64,000 nt of DNA from Helichrysum umbraculigerum (GCA_949592205.1 CATIUR010000005.1:134375277-134439276), one strand, 5' to 3'; positions 22,285 to 34,008 are shown, counted from the stretch's first letter. Made by a program: numbers and translations. Notes: a model not told the origin generated them from the letters alone.

Positions 22285-23652
22285 ATGGAAATCATGGATA
22301 TTAAAGGGAGTGTTTTGATGGAAAGATATGAGTTAGGTAGATTACTTGGTCAAGGGACCTTTGCAAAGGTATACTATGGTAGGAACACGAGAACGGGCCA
22401 AGGTGTGGCGATCAAAGTTATAGACAAGGAGAAGGTTTTACGTGTCGGACTTATGACTCAAATCAAGAGAGAGATTTCTATTATGAGACTAGTAAAACAC
22501 CCTAACATTTTACAGCTTTTTGAAGTAATGGCCACTAAAACCAAAATATATTTTGCGTTGGAATATGCCAAGGGGGGTGAGCTTTTTGACAAGATATCCA
22601 AAGGTAGACTGAAGGAATCTATTGCTCGTAAATATTTCCAGCAGTTAATCAATGCTGTTGATTTTTGTCATAGCAGAGGGGTCTATCATCGAGATTTAAA
22701 ACCTGAGAATTTACTCTTGGATGAAAACGATAATTTGAAAGTTTCTGATTTCGGGTTAAGTGCGTTAGCTGAATCTAAGCATCAAGATGGGCTACTTCAT
22801 ACCACTTGTGGTACCCCTGCCTATGTAGCACCTGAAGTTATCAACAGAAAAGGCTATGATGGGGACAAAGCTGATATTTGGTCATGTGGGGTCATTTTGT
22901 ATGTTCTGTTAACTGGTTATCTTCCGTTCCATGATTCCAATTTGATGGAAATGTACAGAAAGATTGGAAAGGCGGAATTCAAATGTCCAAATTGGTTTCC
23001 GTCGGAGGTCAAGCGATTGCTCACAAGAATGTTGGATCCAAATCCCGTTTATAGAATCACAATTGCCAAAATTAAAGAAAACGCATGGTTTAAAAAGGGA
23101 ACAAATCCCAGAAAACCAAGAAACGAGATTGAAATTAAAGAATCCGATAGAGCTTCAAGTTCCTCTGAGGAGAAACGGGAAGTAATGAGGCCTCCACACT
23201 TAAACGCATTTGACATTATTGCCCTTTCACCAGGGTTTGACTTGACAGCATTGTTTGAAGAGCCCCGACAAAAGAAAGAAGCAAGGTTTACTTCATGTCG
23301 ACCTGCCGCGGTTATCATCTCAAAACTGGAAGAAGTTGCTAAACTTTTGAAGATGAAGATTAGTAAACGAGAAGCAGGATTGCTGAAACTGGAGGGAACA
23401 AAGGAGGGTAGAAAAGGAATTTTGTCGATTGACGCTGAGATATTTGAACTTGCTCAGTCTTTCCATATGGTTGAGGTCAAAAAATCTAATGGAGATACTC
23501 TGGAATATCAGAAGGTATTAGATGAGGGTTTAAGACCTGGCCTCCAAGATATAGTTTGGACATGGCAACCCGAGGTACTACCATCACTGGAACAACCAGC
23601 AAAACCAGAGCAACTGGGGCCACTGCCACCTCAGCAGGATCAGCTGCCCTGA
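22285..23652 (+). CDS. CIPK15-like: CBL-interacting protein kinase, CIPK15-like
   Basis: 455 residues, no intron in the coding part, as in the intronless CIPK/SnRK3 clade. Visible parts: glycine loop LGQGTFAKVY (21-30), ATP-binding K44, HRDLKPEN with D137, DFG at 155-157, and the activation segment to APE (~184). The NAF/FISL motif LNAFDIIALS starts near residue 306 (binds CBL calcium sensors). The PPI-like region (ARFTSCRPAAVI, from ~333) is where PP2C phosphatases bind in this family. The kinase phosphorylates transporters or regulators after Ca2+/CBL activation. The tail after residue 430 is Pro/Gln-rich and unusual. Start chosen at the first ATG of the frame; M4 (22294, MDIKGSVLM) is equally family-like. 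The sequence resembles Arabidopsis CIPK15 and CIPK20; the CIPK14-like neighbour favours CIPK15. Confidence 0.93.
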   Translation: MEIMDIKGSVLMERYELGRLLGQGTFAKVYYGRNTRTGQGVAIKVIDKEKVLRVGLMTQIKREISIMRLVKHPNILQLFEVMATKTKIYFALEYAKGGELFDKISKGRLKESIARKYFQQLINAVDFCHSRGVYHRDLKPENLLLDENDNLKVSDFGLSALAESKHQDGLLHTTCGTPAYVAPEVINRKGYDGDKADIWSCGVILYVLLTGYLPFHDSNLMEMYRKIGKAEFKCPNWFPSEVKRLLTRMLDPNPVYRITIAKIKENAWFKKGTNPRKPRNEIEIKESDRASSSSEEKREVMRPPHLNAFDIIALSPGFDLTALFEEPRQKKEARFTSCRPAAVIISKLEEVAKLLKMKISKREAGLLKLEGTKEGRKGILSIDAEIFELAQSFHMVEVKKSNGDTLEYQKVLDEGLRPGLQDIVWTWQPEVLPSLEQPAKPEQLGPLPPQQDQLP

Positions 23653-24701
23653 GTTTTATGGCTTTCTAACTCTTGAGGTATCTAATATTATACATGTTTA
23701 TGTTTATATTGCTTTACTTGTAGCTCGTGTGATTGTATTGGTTTCATATAAAATATGCACCGGATTGTGTCATGTAACCTTGGTGAAACACATTCTTTTG
23801 TAGTCTAGTAATGTTAAAAGTTCAGCTCAGTTATGTCATCGATTTTGTAGATACCAAGCAAAAGAAGAGCAATTATACATGGAAATAATAGATATATACA
23901 AGGTATACACATGGCTACCCGTGACTGAATATTGAACTTTTACTATATGAAAAGATAAAATAAAACTGATTAGCTCCACGCCTCCACTCTCCAAAATTAG
24001 ATGTGGCAATATGGGCTGCTTGGGCAATTAGTCAAAGTGGGTATGTTGTAATATGGGTCGAGCAGATCTGGTCAGGCCCAGTCGCACACACACATATAGA
24101 ATTTGTAAATAATGGATGTATTAATATGATATGATTGGAAAAACTATCCTAGTACCTATTTAGAATATGCAAGTAAAACGATTTAGGAGGGTTTGTACTT
24201 TCGAATGCATTTCACATGACTTTCGACATCTTTGACCCATCTAAAATGCTCATATTAATTGGACTAGGATTCAGACTAAAACATACAAATCTTTAGACTA
24301 TCCAACTCTAGAAAGCTAGGAATCTCCAAATATCTAAATAAAAGTAGACTTTTTGATAAAGGAAACATTTAGATGGTAATAAATTATAAGCTTCAACCTT
24401 TGTATGGCTATCTAGATATAATGTGATTTGCTCATATCAACATAGTACAAAGCTCACACATAAACAAGAACATATGTTAGTCATATTCATACATGAACTT
24501 AAACACAAGCTGGAAACTTGTAAACCAATTGAGGGAACTCTCAACACTTTTATATACATACTGAGAGCATTACAATTCATTGTCCAAAGCCCTATATTCA
24601 TTTTTCACCATGTTAGTTTTGCTTATGTTTTAGGTTAAGAATGCTTACAAAGCTATTTTTGACAAAAATGATACTCGACACGTGTTCCCGCCGTCCAGTC
24701 T
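23653..24701. other. Spacer between the convergent CIPK genes
   Basis: Holds the two 3' UTRs, with no exact boundaries visible. No transposon or RNA gene recognised; a 71-codon frame at 24423 has no features of a gene. Confidence 0.6.
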
Positions 24702-26000
24702 CTAGTTGCCAACTACCTGAGCTTCTGGTCGTCTTTCGAGTAGCTGTGGTTTAATCCTGTTCTTCCAAAACTCATCATACAACTCTGCACCTCCGCCTCT
24801 ACTCCGAACTTCCACCACCGTCACTTGTTCCGTTAACCGGAAAACCTCCAACCCGATCACAAATTTACCGTTTTGCCATACCAACTCCACACCCCAATCC
24901 CTTCGCTTCTTTATCCTAACGTTGTCCTCTTTCACAGTCTCCTGAATCTTGTCGATAACTTCCTCAGGTTGTCCAGCGACCACTAGTTTCTCTCCTTGAT
25001 TATGTGTGTTATACGTGTTATCGAAGAAAGGTGAGAGGTTTAAACCGGAGGAGAACGAGATGATGTCGAAGGCATTTAATGGCGACGTCTTAGCATCCTG
25101 TTCTGGCTTCACAAGAAACTCTTCATCTTCGCAATCGTAAAATTGTGTTCCCTTGCTTCCTTTCTTGAACCAAGGATTACTCGTGATCTCATCGATGGTG
25201 ATTCTCGTTGTCGGATTTGTGTCAAGGAGACGAGTCAATAGTCGTCGGAGGTCTGCAGACATCCATTTCGCGAAATGATAATCACCTCGGTAGATTTTCT
25301 TATACAACATCATGAGATTTGGATCATTAAATGGCAAGTATCCGGCTGTCAACACAAACAAAATGACACCACATGACCACAAATCCGCCTTCGATCCATT
25401 ATATCCTCTCTTTGTAAGGATCTCCGGGGCAACATAAGCCGGTGTACCACACAACGTGTGTAACAAACCGTCGTCTCGGATCTGTCCCGTTAAAGCACTC
25501 AAACCAAAATCCGAAACCTTCAAATTACCATTCTCATCGATCAAGAGATTCTCCGGTTTCAAATCTCGGTGATAAACACCACGAGAATGACAATATTCGA
25601 TCGCGGAGATCAATTGTTGAAAGTACTTTCGGCTTTGAGATTCGCTAAGACGAGTCTTTGCCACCTTAGCAAACAATTCACCACCTTTAACGAACTCCAT
25701 CACGAAATATATCTTTGTTTTCGTAGCTAAAACTTCGTACAATCTAACAATGTTGGGATGTCGAAGCCTTCTCATGATATCAATCTCGCGCTCGATGTTT
25801 GACATGAGACTCGAGTTATTAGTGATCTTTTGTTTATTGAATACCTTGACCGCAAGACTTTGGCCTGTGGCAATATCTCTAGCATAGTAAACCTTTGCGA
25901 AAGCGCCACACCCAAGGAGTTTTCCGATCTCATATTTACCAAACAAGGAGTTGGCTGGCGATGGCTGTATGCCGGAAGCAATGTTGCCGACCTCTGGCAT
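24702..26000 (-). CDS. CIPK14-like: CBL-interacting protein kinase, CIPK14-like
   Basis: 432 residues, uninterrupted. The frame continues upstream to a GTG, but the first ATG (26000, MPEVGNIASG) fits the family. Glycine loop LLGCGAFAKVYYA (28-40), K52, HRDLKPEN with D146, DFG at 164-166, activation segment with HTLCGTPAYVAPE, then a NAF/FISL motif LNAFDIISFSSGL from 308 and a short regulatory tail with NGKFVIGLEVFRL. The Cys in the glycine loop (GCGAF) and the FSSGLNLS context point to the CIPK14 group. Ca2+/CBL-dependent Ser/Thr kinase of stress and ion signalling. It converges on the CIPK15-like gene. A solo LTR lies about 450 bp upstream of its start. Confidence 0.93.
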   Translation of the reverse strand: MPEVGNIASGIQPSPANSLFGKYEIGKLLGCGAFAKVYYARDIATGQSLAVKVFNKQKITNNSSLMSNIEREIDIMRRLRHPNIVRLYEVLATKTKIYFVMEFVKGGELFAKVAKTRLSESQSRKYFQQLISAIEYCHSRGVYHRDLKPENLLIDENGNLKVSDFGLSALTGQIRDDGLLHTLCGTPAYVAPEILTKRGYNGSKADLWSCGVILFVLTAGYLPFNDPNLMMLYKKIYRGDYHFAKWMSADLRRLLTRLLDTNPTTRITIDEITSNPWFKKGSKGTQFYDCEDEEFLVKPEQDAKTSPLNAFDIISFSSGLNLSPFFDNTYNTHNQGEKLVVAGQPEEVIDKIQETVKEDNVRIKKRRDWGVELVWQNGKFVIGLEVFRLTEQVTVVEVRSRGGGAELYDEFWKNRIKPQLLERRPEAQVVGN

Positions 26001-26448
26001 CGTATTAAACGACACCAGAGATCGGATCGGAATTGGTAAGTTGTGCTCAAAATAATTGGAGAAGGAGCAGAGAATTCTAATGGGATTGGGTTAGAAACAG
26101 GTTTGAATGTTTGGTTTTGCCTAGTATATATATTTAAGGATTGAAATTGAAGCTTTTGGTGCCGGGAACTTTTGAGGATTTCTATGGTCCATATGAAAAT
26201 GGAATGAGCTATTTATTCACTTTTGAGGATTTTGGGGGGGAAAAAAAAACATGTTTAACGATTTTTTGTGTTAGGGTTATCTATGAAAATGGAATGAGCT
26301 ATTTATTCACTTTTAACTGAATACCAAACTACTGTTAAACATCTAAGGGTGAAATCGAACTTCACATACATATTTTTTCCTTTCTAACATTAACTTCGGT
26401 GAAAATGATAGTAAAAAAGATGATCATGGTATTTTTAGGTTGTGTTTC
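26001..26448 (-). promoter_or_regulatory. Upstream region of the CIPK14-like gene
   Basis: The promoter and leader should lie here. A 33-bp direct repeat (26192-26224 and 26282-26314, containing GGAATGAGCTATTTATTCAC) is the only structure seen. The region ends at a solo LTR with target copy GTTTC (26444-26448). Confidence 0.45.
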
Positions 26449-27567
26449 TATAACACCCCATCATTTGGTACCATATATTTTTTTTACATAATATACCGGA
26501 AGCGCAAGTCCAAACAAACATTTAAAATTTATATTATATAACATACACATCTAATCAATCTATTTCAAATCATAGTTTATTTATCCAAGCAGGTAATCCC
26601 TGAGATCTAAGGAATCAAAAGTTCAATCCGGAACATAATCAAAAAGTCCCGAAATGGGGTCCAAAGACTGAAAAATGCTATTTTCGGCCCCAAGACAGCC
26701 CCGAATGGCTAAAAACCGCATAGGCTCTTAGAATAGAGCTTTGATCATTGCGAATTTCAACATAATCCGAGTTAATAACTTTTGTCAATTATTCACGACC
26801 CTGTAAACACTTACGCGTTTTTAAAATTTACAAACCAAAATTCTCATTTGGATCCGCCGGATCTACATTGGATCCGCCGGATAAGGGTTTGGATCCGCCG
26901 GATCCTCACCCCGTACCAGCGACCTGCACCTTCTTCTTTACCCAGAACCCAAATTTTAACCCAACAAAACCTCAACTCAGTTTCATAATCAATCTAACAC
27001 AACTATGAACATCAACTAACAGCAATAACATCAATATCAACTTTAATTTCATTACGAATTAATGATTCATACAACTTCAATCAAATCTAATTTAAAATCA
27101 AACTTACTTCTTAATGAAGAACAAGGAATTGAGATGATGATGAGAATCTAATGTTGAAACAAGAATTACAGATTGATTGTGTCTTAAATTTTTGTTTATA
27201 GTTATAATTTTTTTTAAGTGGTGGATTTTGAGTACAAGGAAAATGAACTTTCCAAACTGGGAAAGGTAATTAAATAGGTCGGCTAACTTTTTAACCGACA
27301 CAGTATCCACTTAAATTCAGTCCCCTTCTAACCCTATTGTTTGGAACCTAAAAACATTTACGATTCCAACAATTTTATTTTACCTTCAACTGTATAACTT
27401 TAAAACAGACAATAATTTACTAGTCACAATAAATAATTTGACTTTTTGACTAACCGTTCACAATAAACTTTATACAATAAACAAATTAATTTCCTAACAC
27501 ATTAAATGATTATTTAAAGTCGGAAAAATTACCAAATTTTCACTAGGCCCATAAAGTGGGTGTTACA
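26449..27567 (-). mobile_element. Solo LTR (1119 bp)
   Basis: On the minus strand it starts TGTAACACCC and ends GGGGTGTTATA, flanked by the 5-bp duplication GTTTC (26444-26448; 27568-27572). No internal region is present. It shares the GGGGTGTTATA end with element A. It has a donor-like GAA/GTAAGT (27107) after a pyrimidine-rich leader, a palindrome cluster (26850-26904) and an acceptor-like ATCTCAG (26600). It lies in the same direction as the CIPK14-like gene. Confidence 0.85.
26850..26904. repeat. Three GGATCCGCCGGAT palindromes in the solo LTR
   Basis: Copies at 26850-26863, 26870-26883 and 26891-26904. Each is an odd inverted repeat GATCCG-C-CGGATC; the second copy ends in A instead of C. 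Confidence 0.9.
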
Positions 27568-27572
27568 GTTTC

Positions 27573-27890
27573 ATTCTGAAAATTCACCAGAATTTGATGA
27601 ATTTGGCATCTCAATTTCATTCCATAAATTTGTTTGGTTCATGAATTAATTAATTTGAATGTCATCAAGTTCTTTCACTCGAAAAGTTCAAATGCTTTAG
27701 AATTTCAATTCCTTTGATGAGTTTCACTTTCATCAAAAATATTCCCGCAAAACTAAACGCATCGTATAGGTTTGATACTTGAATGCAAGGTCGTGGTTGA
27801 GGATCCAAATCATAAATCAAACCACATGATTAGGTTTAATAATATCTAACACGACCAAATTATTCTACGTTGATTCAAAATTTCAAATCA
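27573..27890. other. Intergenic DNA
   Basis: Nothing recognised. Confidence 0.5.
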
Positions 27891-27898
27891 TGGTCACC

Positions 27899-28403
27899 CA
27901 GTGTTTTAAAACCCGGGTTTTTAGTCGACCCGGAAAAGTGTTAATTTCTGGTCAGACCGATCGGAACGGTTGGGCCGGAAGGTCGAACCGGAGTCAATAA
28001 TAGTATACAGTAGTAGTTTTTAGTGAATTTTTTTATTTTTTATAATTATAATTATAATTATTAATTATATCATGTATAATAATTATAATTCATAGAGTAA
28101 TAAAGGGTGATGACACATCGATTCCCTCGTTATTCTTGGAATACACATCAATATAATAATTATATATCCATAGAGTAATAAATGGTGATGATATATTAGT
28201 CAAAGATTCCCCCATTACCCTCATTATTCTTGAAATACATAATCAGTCAACATTTCCTACTTATAAATGATTAATTGTACATAGAAATTGTAAAAAAAAA
28301 AAAACATGAAACCAGGTCAATGCGCCGGTCCGGTTTTCGGTCCGACCGGCCGGGTCAACCGGGTCATTGACTAGTCAAAGTATCGTAAAAACCGGGTTCA
28401 CTG
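27899..28403. mobile_element. Non-autonomous hAT element (505 bp)
   Basis: Ends CAGTGTTTTAAAACCCGG ... CCGGGTTCACTG with the 8-bp duplication TGGTCACC (27891-27898; 28404-28411). The terminal 100 bp are rich in CCGG/GACCGG. The middle is AT-rich with repeated ATAATTATAA. No transposase. Confidence 0.85.
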
Positions 28404-28509
28404 TGGTCACCTATTCTTAATATGGGCCGACTAAATGGCCGGTTAAGTGGGCTGAACTAACATTTTCAAACAATTTCAATAGAAACGATAACTTCTTTAT
28501 ATGTCAAAG

Positions 28510-30111
28510 GATCCGCTGAGAACTACTTAACCCGTGAGAACCCTGAGAACCGGATTAAACCTTTAACGGGCTTATGAGGAAAACCCAACCTAATAAACAA
28601 CACTCCTTTCTCCTCCTCTCAATTAGCACAGATGTGAATCTGGCCTAAGAGCATCTCCAATGGGTTAGAGTTTAATAACTGTCAAATCATCGTTTCATAA
28701 GTGAAAGCTCTACAATGCAAAGTTTTAAAAAATTTAGTAAACTCACAACAGTCGTACTATTTTAGTTATATATATTATTATATAATTTAATTAGAATCAA
28801 AATCTAATATATAGTATTGTGAAAGACCCCACCATTTCACAGATATATGGAGCTAATTTACCAAAATTAGGTGGAGGACCCACAATTCTACGCATTAAGA
28901 CGCGTATGTACAGACAACAACGATGCTTTCAACGTTTCAATACATGGCAGCCTACAATGCTATTAAACTGATTAGGTGTCATTTTTTGCTTTTCATTCAA
29001 CTCTCCACGTCAGAGCATTGTAGTTGCTTTAACAGTTTCAGTCTCACTGATTCGGCCAATTTAAACTCCGATCTACTCCACAATCGCCTCCGTTCATCTT
29101 TGTGTCTTCTTCCGCTTCGATCTGCTTCTCACGCGCAACTTTGTGTCTCCGTCAACGTGTTTACGGTAACATAACGATGGTGAACAAAATAGCTAACTGC
29201 CACTGTTAAAGCATCAATAACCACCACTCATGGTGGTGGTTAACAACAATTTGGTCACCTGGAGAAAATTAGGCAGAACACCGTTTTGTTATGGCCATTC
29301 ATGACTGCATCTGATTCTACTTTTTTTGCAATCAAACGACAAAAAAGGACCTGTAAGGGTTTGATGTGTTAGTGTCAAGTAAGTAGAAAAGATAAGCACT
29401 ATTTTTAATTTTTTTGAGTTGTAGCCTCAATAGCTTGAAACTGTATATATGCAATTCGTTTTATTTAATTTAGTATATTTGAAAATTATGAATCAATTGG
29501 TGTTTTTGTTTCTTGCACTTGACAAAGTCATCACCGATGGTGATTTTATTTAAGGTTAAGCATCTAATTAATGTTAATATGCATCTACCCCAATTTCGGT
29601 TACTATATGATGAAATAGAGTACTCAGTATAAACATAGTAGAATCATACTGAGTAGTCAGTATAAACACAATACTCAATTTACACTGAGTAAAATAACTT
29701 GCATCTAGAAATTAAGTATAACATATACTGAGTATAATCAGAGTACTCAGTTTGTACTAATTTGCATCTAATTCATCTTCACATTCTCTTTTTTTAGCGG
29801 ATGCAACTACAGATGCATCAACGGATGCAAGATGCAACAACAGATGCAAGACATTATTTTATTTTATTTTTTAAAAAATTAACATACAACAATTCAAAGA
29901 GAATGAAAAACTAAATTCAATGATATAATTTATTTGATTTAAATTTAGATGTTATTTATATAAAGTAATTTTGAAACTAAGAGTTCTGGGTATTCAACAA
30001 TATATGGCGGGTATGAGTCATTGCCCATGCCCGGATTTTTAACTAATCATACGCGAATTTATTTTTAAGAGGTTCTCATAGTTCTCACGCCTAATTAGTT
30101 CTCAGGGGATC
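28510..30111. mobile_element. TIR element of uncertain superfamily (~1.6 kb)
   Basis: The ends are inverted copies of GATCC(G/C)CTGAGAACTA followed by GTGAGAAC and TGAGAACC. I see no target duplication and no transposase. The interior includes GAGCATCTCCAATGG (28649), a motif common at ends of small DNA elements, so a second element may be nested. ACTCAGTATAAACA repeats occur at 29620-29760 and GATGCAA repeats at 29810-29850. An 83-codon frame at 28923 is not recognised. Confidence 0.5.
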
Positions 30112-30228
30112 TCTATCCTGTCAATATATACTAAAAACATAAACAATTGATTAATGTTAAAATGTATTTATAAAAATATTTTATGTCAAACTATCTGCTG
30201 TTTACTCATGGATTCTAAATTTCTAGTA

Positions 30229-30427
30229 CTTCCTTCTGTCCCACCATAAATGTTCACATTATTATTTTGGGTTGTCCCAAATAAATGTTCACTTTCATGT
30301 TTTAAGCCATCGAAAGAGACTTTATTGGGTATATATATGTTATTTGATTGGTGAAAATTGTAGTTAGTGGAGAATCCCAAAACTTTGTGCAAAGTCAAAG
30401 TGGACACTTTGATGGGGACGGATGGAG
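30229..30427. mobile_element. Stowaway-like (Tc1/mariner) MITE
   Basis: 199 bp, inverted ends CTTCCTTCTGTCCCA ... TGGGGACGGATGGAG, target duplication TA on both sides. Typical of plant Stowaway elements. Confidence 0.8.
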
Positions 30428-30649
30428 TAATTCTTCTTTCTTATATTCACTAATTATTTTTAGCGTACGTTCTGATCAAAATTTTAGACCTACATTTTAA
30501 GCACATAAACAGTCTTTTAAATAATTACGCAAGTCTGATAAAAAAATAATAATTACGCAAGTAAGAATTGGTTGGTTGCTTCAAATTTATTGATTTTATA
30601 AAAGAGTCAAAGAGGTAAAAAATCGGCACCGCTTACAATTCTAAAAGAG

Positions 30650-30925
30650 TAAATTGCATAAATGGTCACGTGGTTTACATACATTTTCACCGTTAATCTC
30701 TGTGTTTTGTTTGTTAAATGACGGTTCAAAAACTTAAAAGTTGTTGCACACGTAGTCCGTTCTCTACCTAAAATGACTAAAATACCCTTGGTGATACTAT
30801 ATATTTTGCTCGGCCGAATGAGGGTATTTTAATCAATTTAGGTAGATGAGGGACTAAACATGCAACAACTTATGAGTTTTTATATTGTTAATGCAACAAA
30901 CAAAGTACACATATGATGTCAGAAG
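30650..30925. mobile_element. Truncated fold-back MULE-like MITE
   Basis: The left arm starts TAAATTGCATAAATGGTCAC. The two halves are imperfect inverted copies (TTTGTTTGTTAAATGACGG against a right half ending AACAAACAAAGTACAC), but the outermost right end is missing. Confidence 0.55.
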
Positions 30926-31255
30926 AGAAATACTCCTTCTCAAATGTATTCTTCACATATAAAAATACACACTTTAAGAAAATATAATAATTACATTATA
31001 CTTTTGTGTAAGATGAAAATGTTATCTTTACTTTCTATTTATCTTTTTATAACATAAATATAAAGTAGGGATAATATAGTAATTTTAATAAATTATAACC
31101 ACCAACTTATTAAAAATAAACGATAATTTGAGATGTTAAAAAGAACAATATAGGACGAAAATATATATATTAAAACGCAACTTGTTACGACTAAGAAAAT
31201 ACGAGCCCGGTCGATTTGTCGAGACCAGAAAACGACGACGTAGCATGTGAGAGAT

Positions 31256-31311
31256 ATGGAGCCAACGGGAACAGCCTCGTGGAATCAAAAGGCTGACACT
31301 GCCCAGAGAAG
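31256..31311 (+). CDS. Possible orphan first coding exon
   Basis: ATG then 18 complete codons plus 2 bases, ending AGAAG/GTAATT, a good donor. The peptide would start MEPTGTASWNQKADTAQRR. The GC-richer context (31200-31315) looks unlike the surrounding AT-rich DNA. No second exon was found before the retrotransposon at 31904 or after it at 43300. It may be the start of a gene whose remainder lies elsewhere, or chance. Confidence 0.25.
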
Positions 31312-31898
31312 GTAATTGAACTCTCTCCGTTCTTGCATTTTTACCTCTGGAAATTTACTTTGTTACATATTCAGTCCCTTACATTTACTCAACATGTTAA
31401 AATGCTGTCTTTTTTTTTTTTTCCCAAACAGATTTCCATGTTCAAGTTCCTTTTATGAAAGATTAATAGTTAAGAGTCGTGATCGAGTATAGTTCATCTT
31501 GAGTGCAAGTAGGGTAATGTTTATTGATGATCAAGATATTATACTACGATTAACGTGTAAATCCAGTTCGAGATTAAACTCAAACGAGAGTGACAATAGG
31601 CTTAATGCTTAGAGAAATACGTGTGGAATTATTTTCTAAGTTCATGAGGTGTTTGAAATGAATTAGGGCAATCACTAGTTTATATAGTGAAACCCTACCT
31701 TCTATAAGGTTCTAGAAGGAAACTAATTAGGAAGCAGAGTGAGAGACTTTATCTGAGATCCATGTAGACATGGACCAATTGGGTGAGCCGACCTAGTTAG
31801 TGGCATGGTCATGCAAATAACAACTGCATGAAATGTTGTCTTGTGTACTATGTGTCATATGTTTTGTGGAGAACATGCAAAGTGTGTGTTCGTCGAGC
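31312..31898. other. Target region of element A
   Basis: AT-rich. The text 31540-31890 and its continuation after 43300 (joined without the insertion) has the look of an old retroelement LTR, but I cannot define ends. Confidence 0.3.
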
Positions 31899-31903
31899 TC
31901 AAG

Positions 31904-34005
31904 TGTAACATCCTCTCCGGTAGCCTGGTATTTTTCTATTTATAATTTCGTATTTAATAGTTTTAAATAATTTTGCGATATAATTGTTTAATTGTGAAAG
32001 TTGGCGAAATAGGTCTTAGGACTTATTGTGGATAATGAAATGTTGCTTGAATTAAATTATGAAAGTTGACGGTAAAATAAAATAAATTTCCCGCAATTGA
32101 TTTTTAGGTTCCAGTCAATAGATTTAGAACGGGTATAAAATAACCACAATGTTAAATGGTTAAAAAGATGGGCCGATCATTTGATTGTTACTTTACCAAT
32201 TCCTTTTTCCACTTTCCTTTCAAATAAAACACATAAACCCTAATCTAAATTCTAGAGTAAATCATCAAATCGAAGTGTGATCTTTTTCTAGTATTATCAT
32301 CCTCATCACCTAGTTATCATCATCTTCTACACCTACTAGTTATCATCTTCTTCATTTGTAAAAGGTAAGTGGAGTTTATTTTAAATGTTAGGATTGATGA
32401 ATAAATGATTAATTGAATTTGTTCTTGCCATTGTATGATGATAACTTGTTATATATGATTATATGTGATGATTCGTAGTTAGTTAAGTGGATTAATCCAT
32501 GTTCTTGAGCTATGATTAATGTTAGTGGTTAACCTAAAGAAATTTCATAAATTTGGTGTAATCTTAAAGATTTAGATGTTATGGAAGTTGATATATGTTG
32601 GATAGGTGTTGTATGAAGTTGTTACAAGCTTGGAAATTGAGTTTGTTGCATAATTGGTTCGAAATTGAGATTTTGGAAGTTTTTGGTTCGTGCATATTTC
32701 ATTTCTGCTGCTGCTGTTCTTGATCTGGAATTGAAGCCGGCGGCTTCATAAGCCTAGCCGGCGGTTTCTGTTTGATGTTGGGGAAGCCGGCGGCTTCACC
32801 TACCAAGCCGGCGGCTTGTGACCCCCAACCGGTGGGTCAATGACCCAAACCGGCGGACGCTAGAGGCTTTAAAACGCAATAAATTTCTGTTGATGAAAAA
32901 TTAAATTCACACGGCGGGTGAAGGGAATGACCCGGCGGCTAGTCATGGGAAGCCGGCGGCTTCCATGGCCAAGCCGGCGGCTTCTGGCTGTTTCCAGGGA
33001 TTTTTCATTTTTAGTTTTTAAAACCTTTCAAGTGTTAGTACATGTAATTATTTGATGTGTATGATTAGTAGCCGATAATATAAGTGTTTAGGATAATGAG
33101 CTCCAAATGTGTCGAACTTTCTATAAGTTATATTTGGACTTTAACGATTACTAACTTTTATTTGATGTTGAATCTCAGATCCTCCGAAAGATAACGTTGC
33201 CCCGAGAATCTGAGTTAGTGAAGACGAAGGTATTGGTGAGTGGATTCAAAACTCACCGTTTGGCTTAGTTGTAATCATTTGATTACAACGGGTAAACGTA
33301 GAATTGATTATTGTGTTGATTAGTTGTTATTGTTGATCATATGCCTATATGTGCTTTGTGTGGCCTTCGTGCATTGTTGTTAATGAGGTCAACGAGTTGA
33401 TGAACTGTTGGTTGGGCTAGTGTGTTGTTGTGTGAATGGTACAGGGATGTACTTCATTTGTTGTGTGTGCTGAACTGTACCTAAGTATAATAAACACTAG
33501 CTATCGGTCTCGTCCGTTATGGCCATACGGATATGTTTGGATAAGTGATCTTGGGGAGCCGCCCGGGTACTAAGGTTATCCCCGGATCCGCCGATCCTCA
33601 TTAAGTTGTTGTTGACTGTTGTGTTTGCGAATATTTGTTGTAGTTAATTGGTTTAGCTAAGTTGAATGTGGGGTGTTGGATTTACTCACTTAGCTATGTG
33701 CTAATCCCTCGTTGTTACTTCCTGCAGACTTTTGTTTATGCATGCGGGTGGGTAGCAGGAAGGTCAAACCTTGGAAGCATGGAATGTTTGATATTCAAGC
33801 TACTCTGATTATTTTTGTAACAACTCAGTTTAGTTTATATAATACCCCGACATGCTAGTCTTTTGAACAATTTTTAAATCGTAGTAACTTAACCATCTAA
33901 ACTGTTTTGGTACTTTGGAAAAATATGTAATGAAGTATTGTGTTTTATTTACCTGCGCTTCCTTATTATCTTTAATATTATTACAAGTAAATGAGGGGTG
34001 TTATA
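31904..34005 (+). repeat. 5' LTR of element A
   Basis: TGTAACATCC ... GGGGTGTTATA, 2102 bp. Differences from the 3' LTR were found near 31936, 31960, 32709, 32943 and 33888. Candidate leader intron: donor AAAG/GTAAGT (32365) to acceptor TTCCTGCAG (33727). Confidence 0.93.
32733..32984. repeat. AAGCCGGCGGCTT array in the 5' LTR of element A
   Basis: Five good copies of the odd palindrome GAAGCCG-G-CGGCTTC (or its core) plus decayed copies (CCGGCGG, CGGCGGG) over 250 bp. The same array is at 42022-42273 in the 3' LTR. Confidence 0.9.
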
Positions 34006-34008
34006 AGT

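Noticed and set aside
26001..26015. Upstream extension of the CIPK14-like frame
   Set aside because: Begins at GTG; the first ATG at 26000 gives the family-typical N-terminus.
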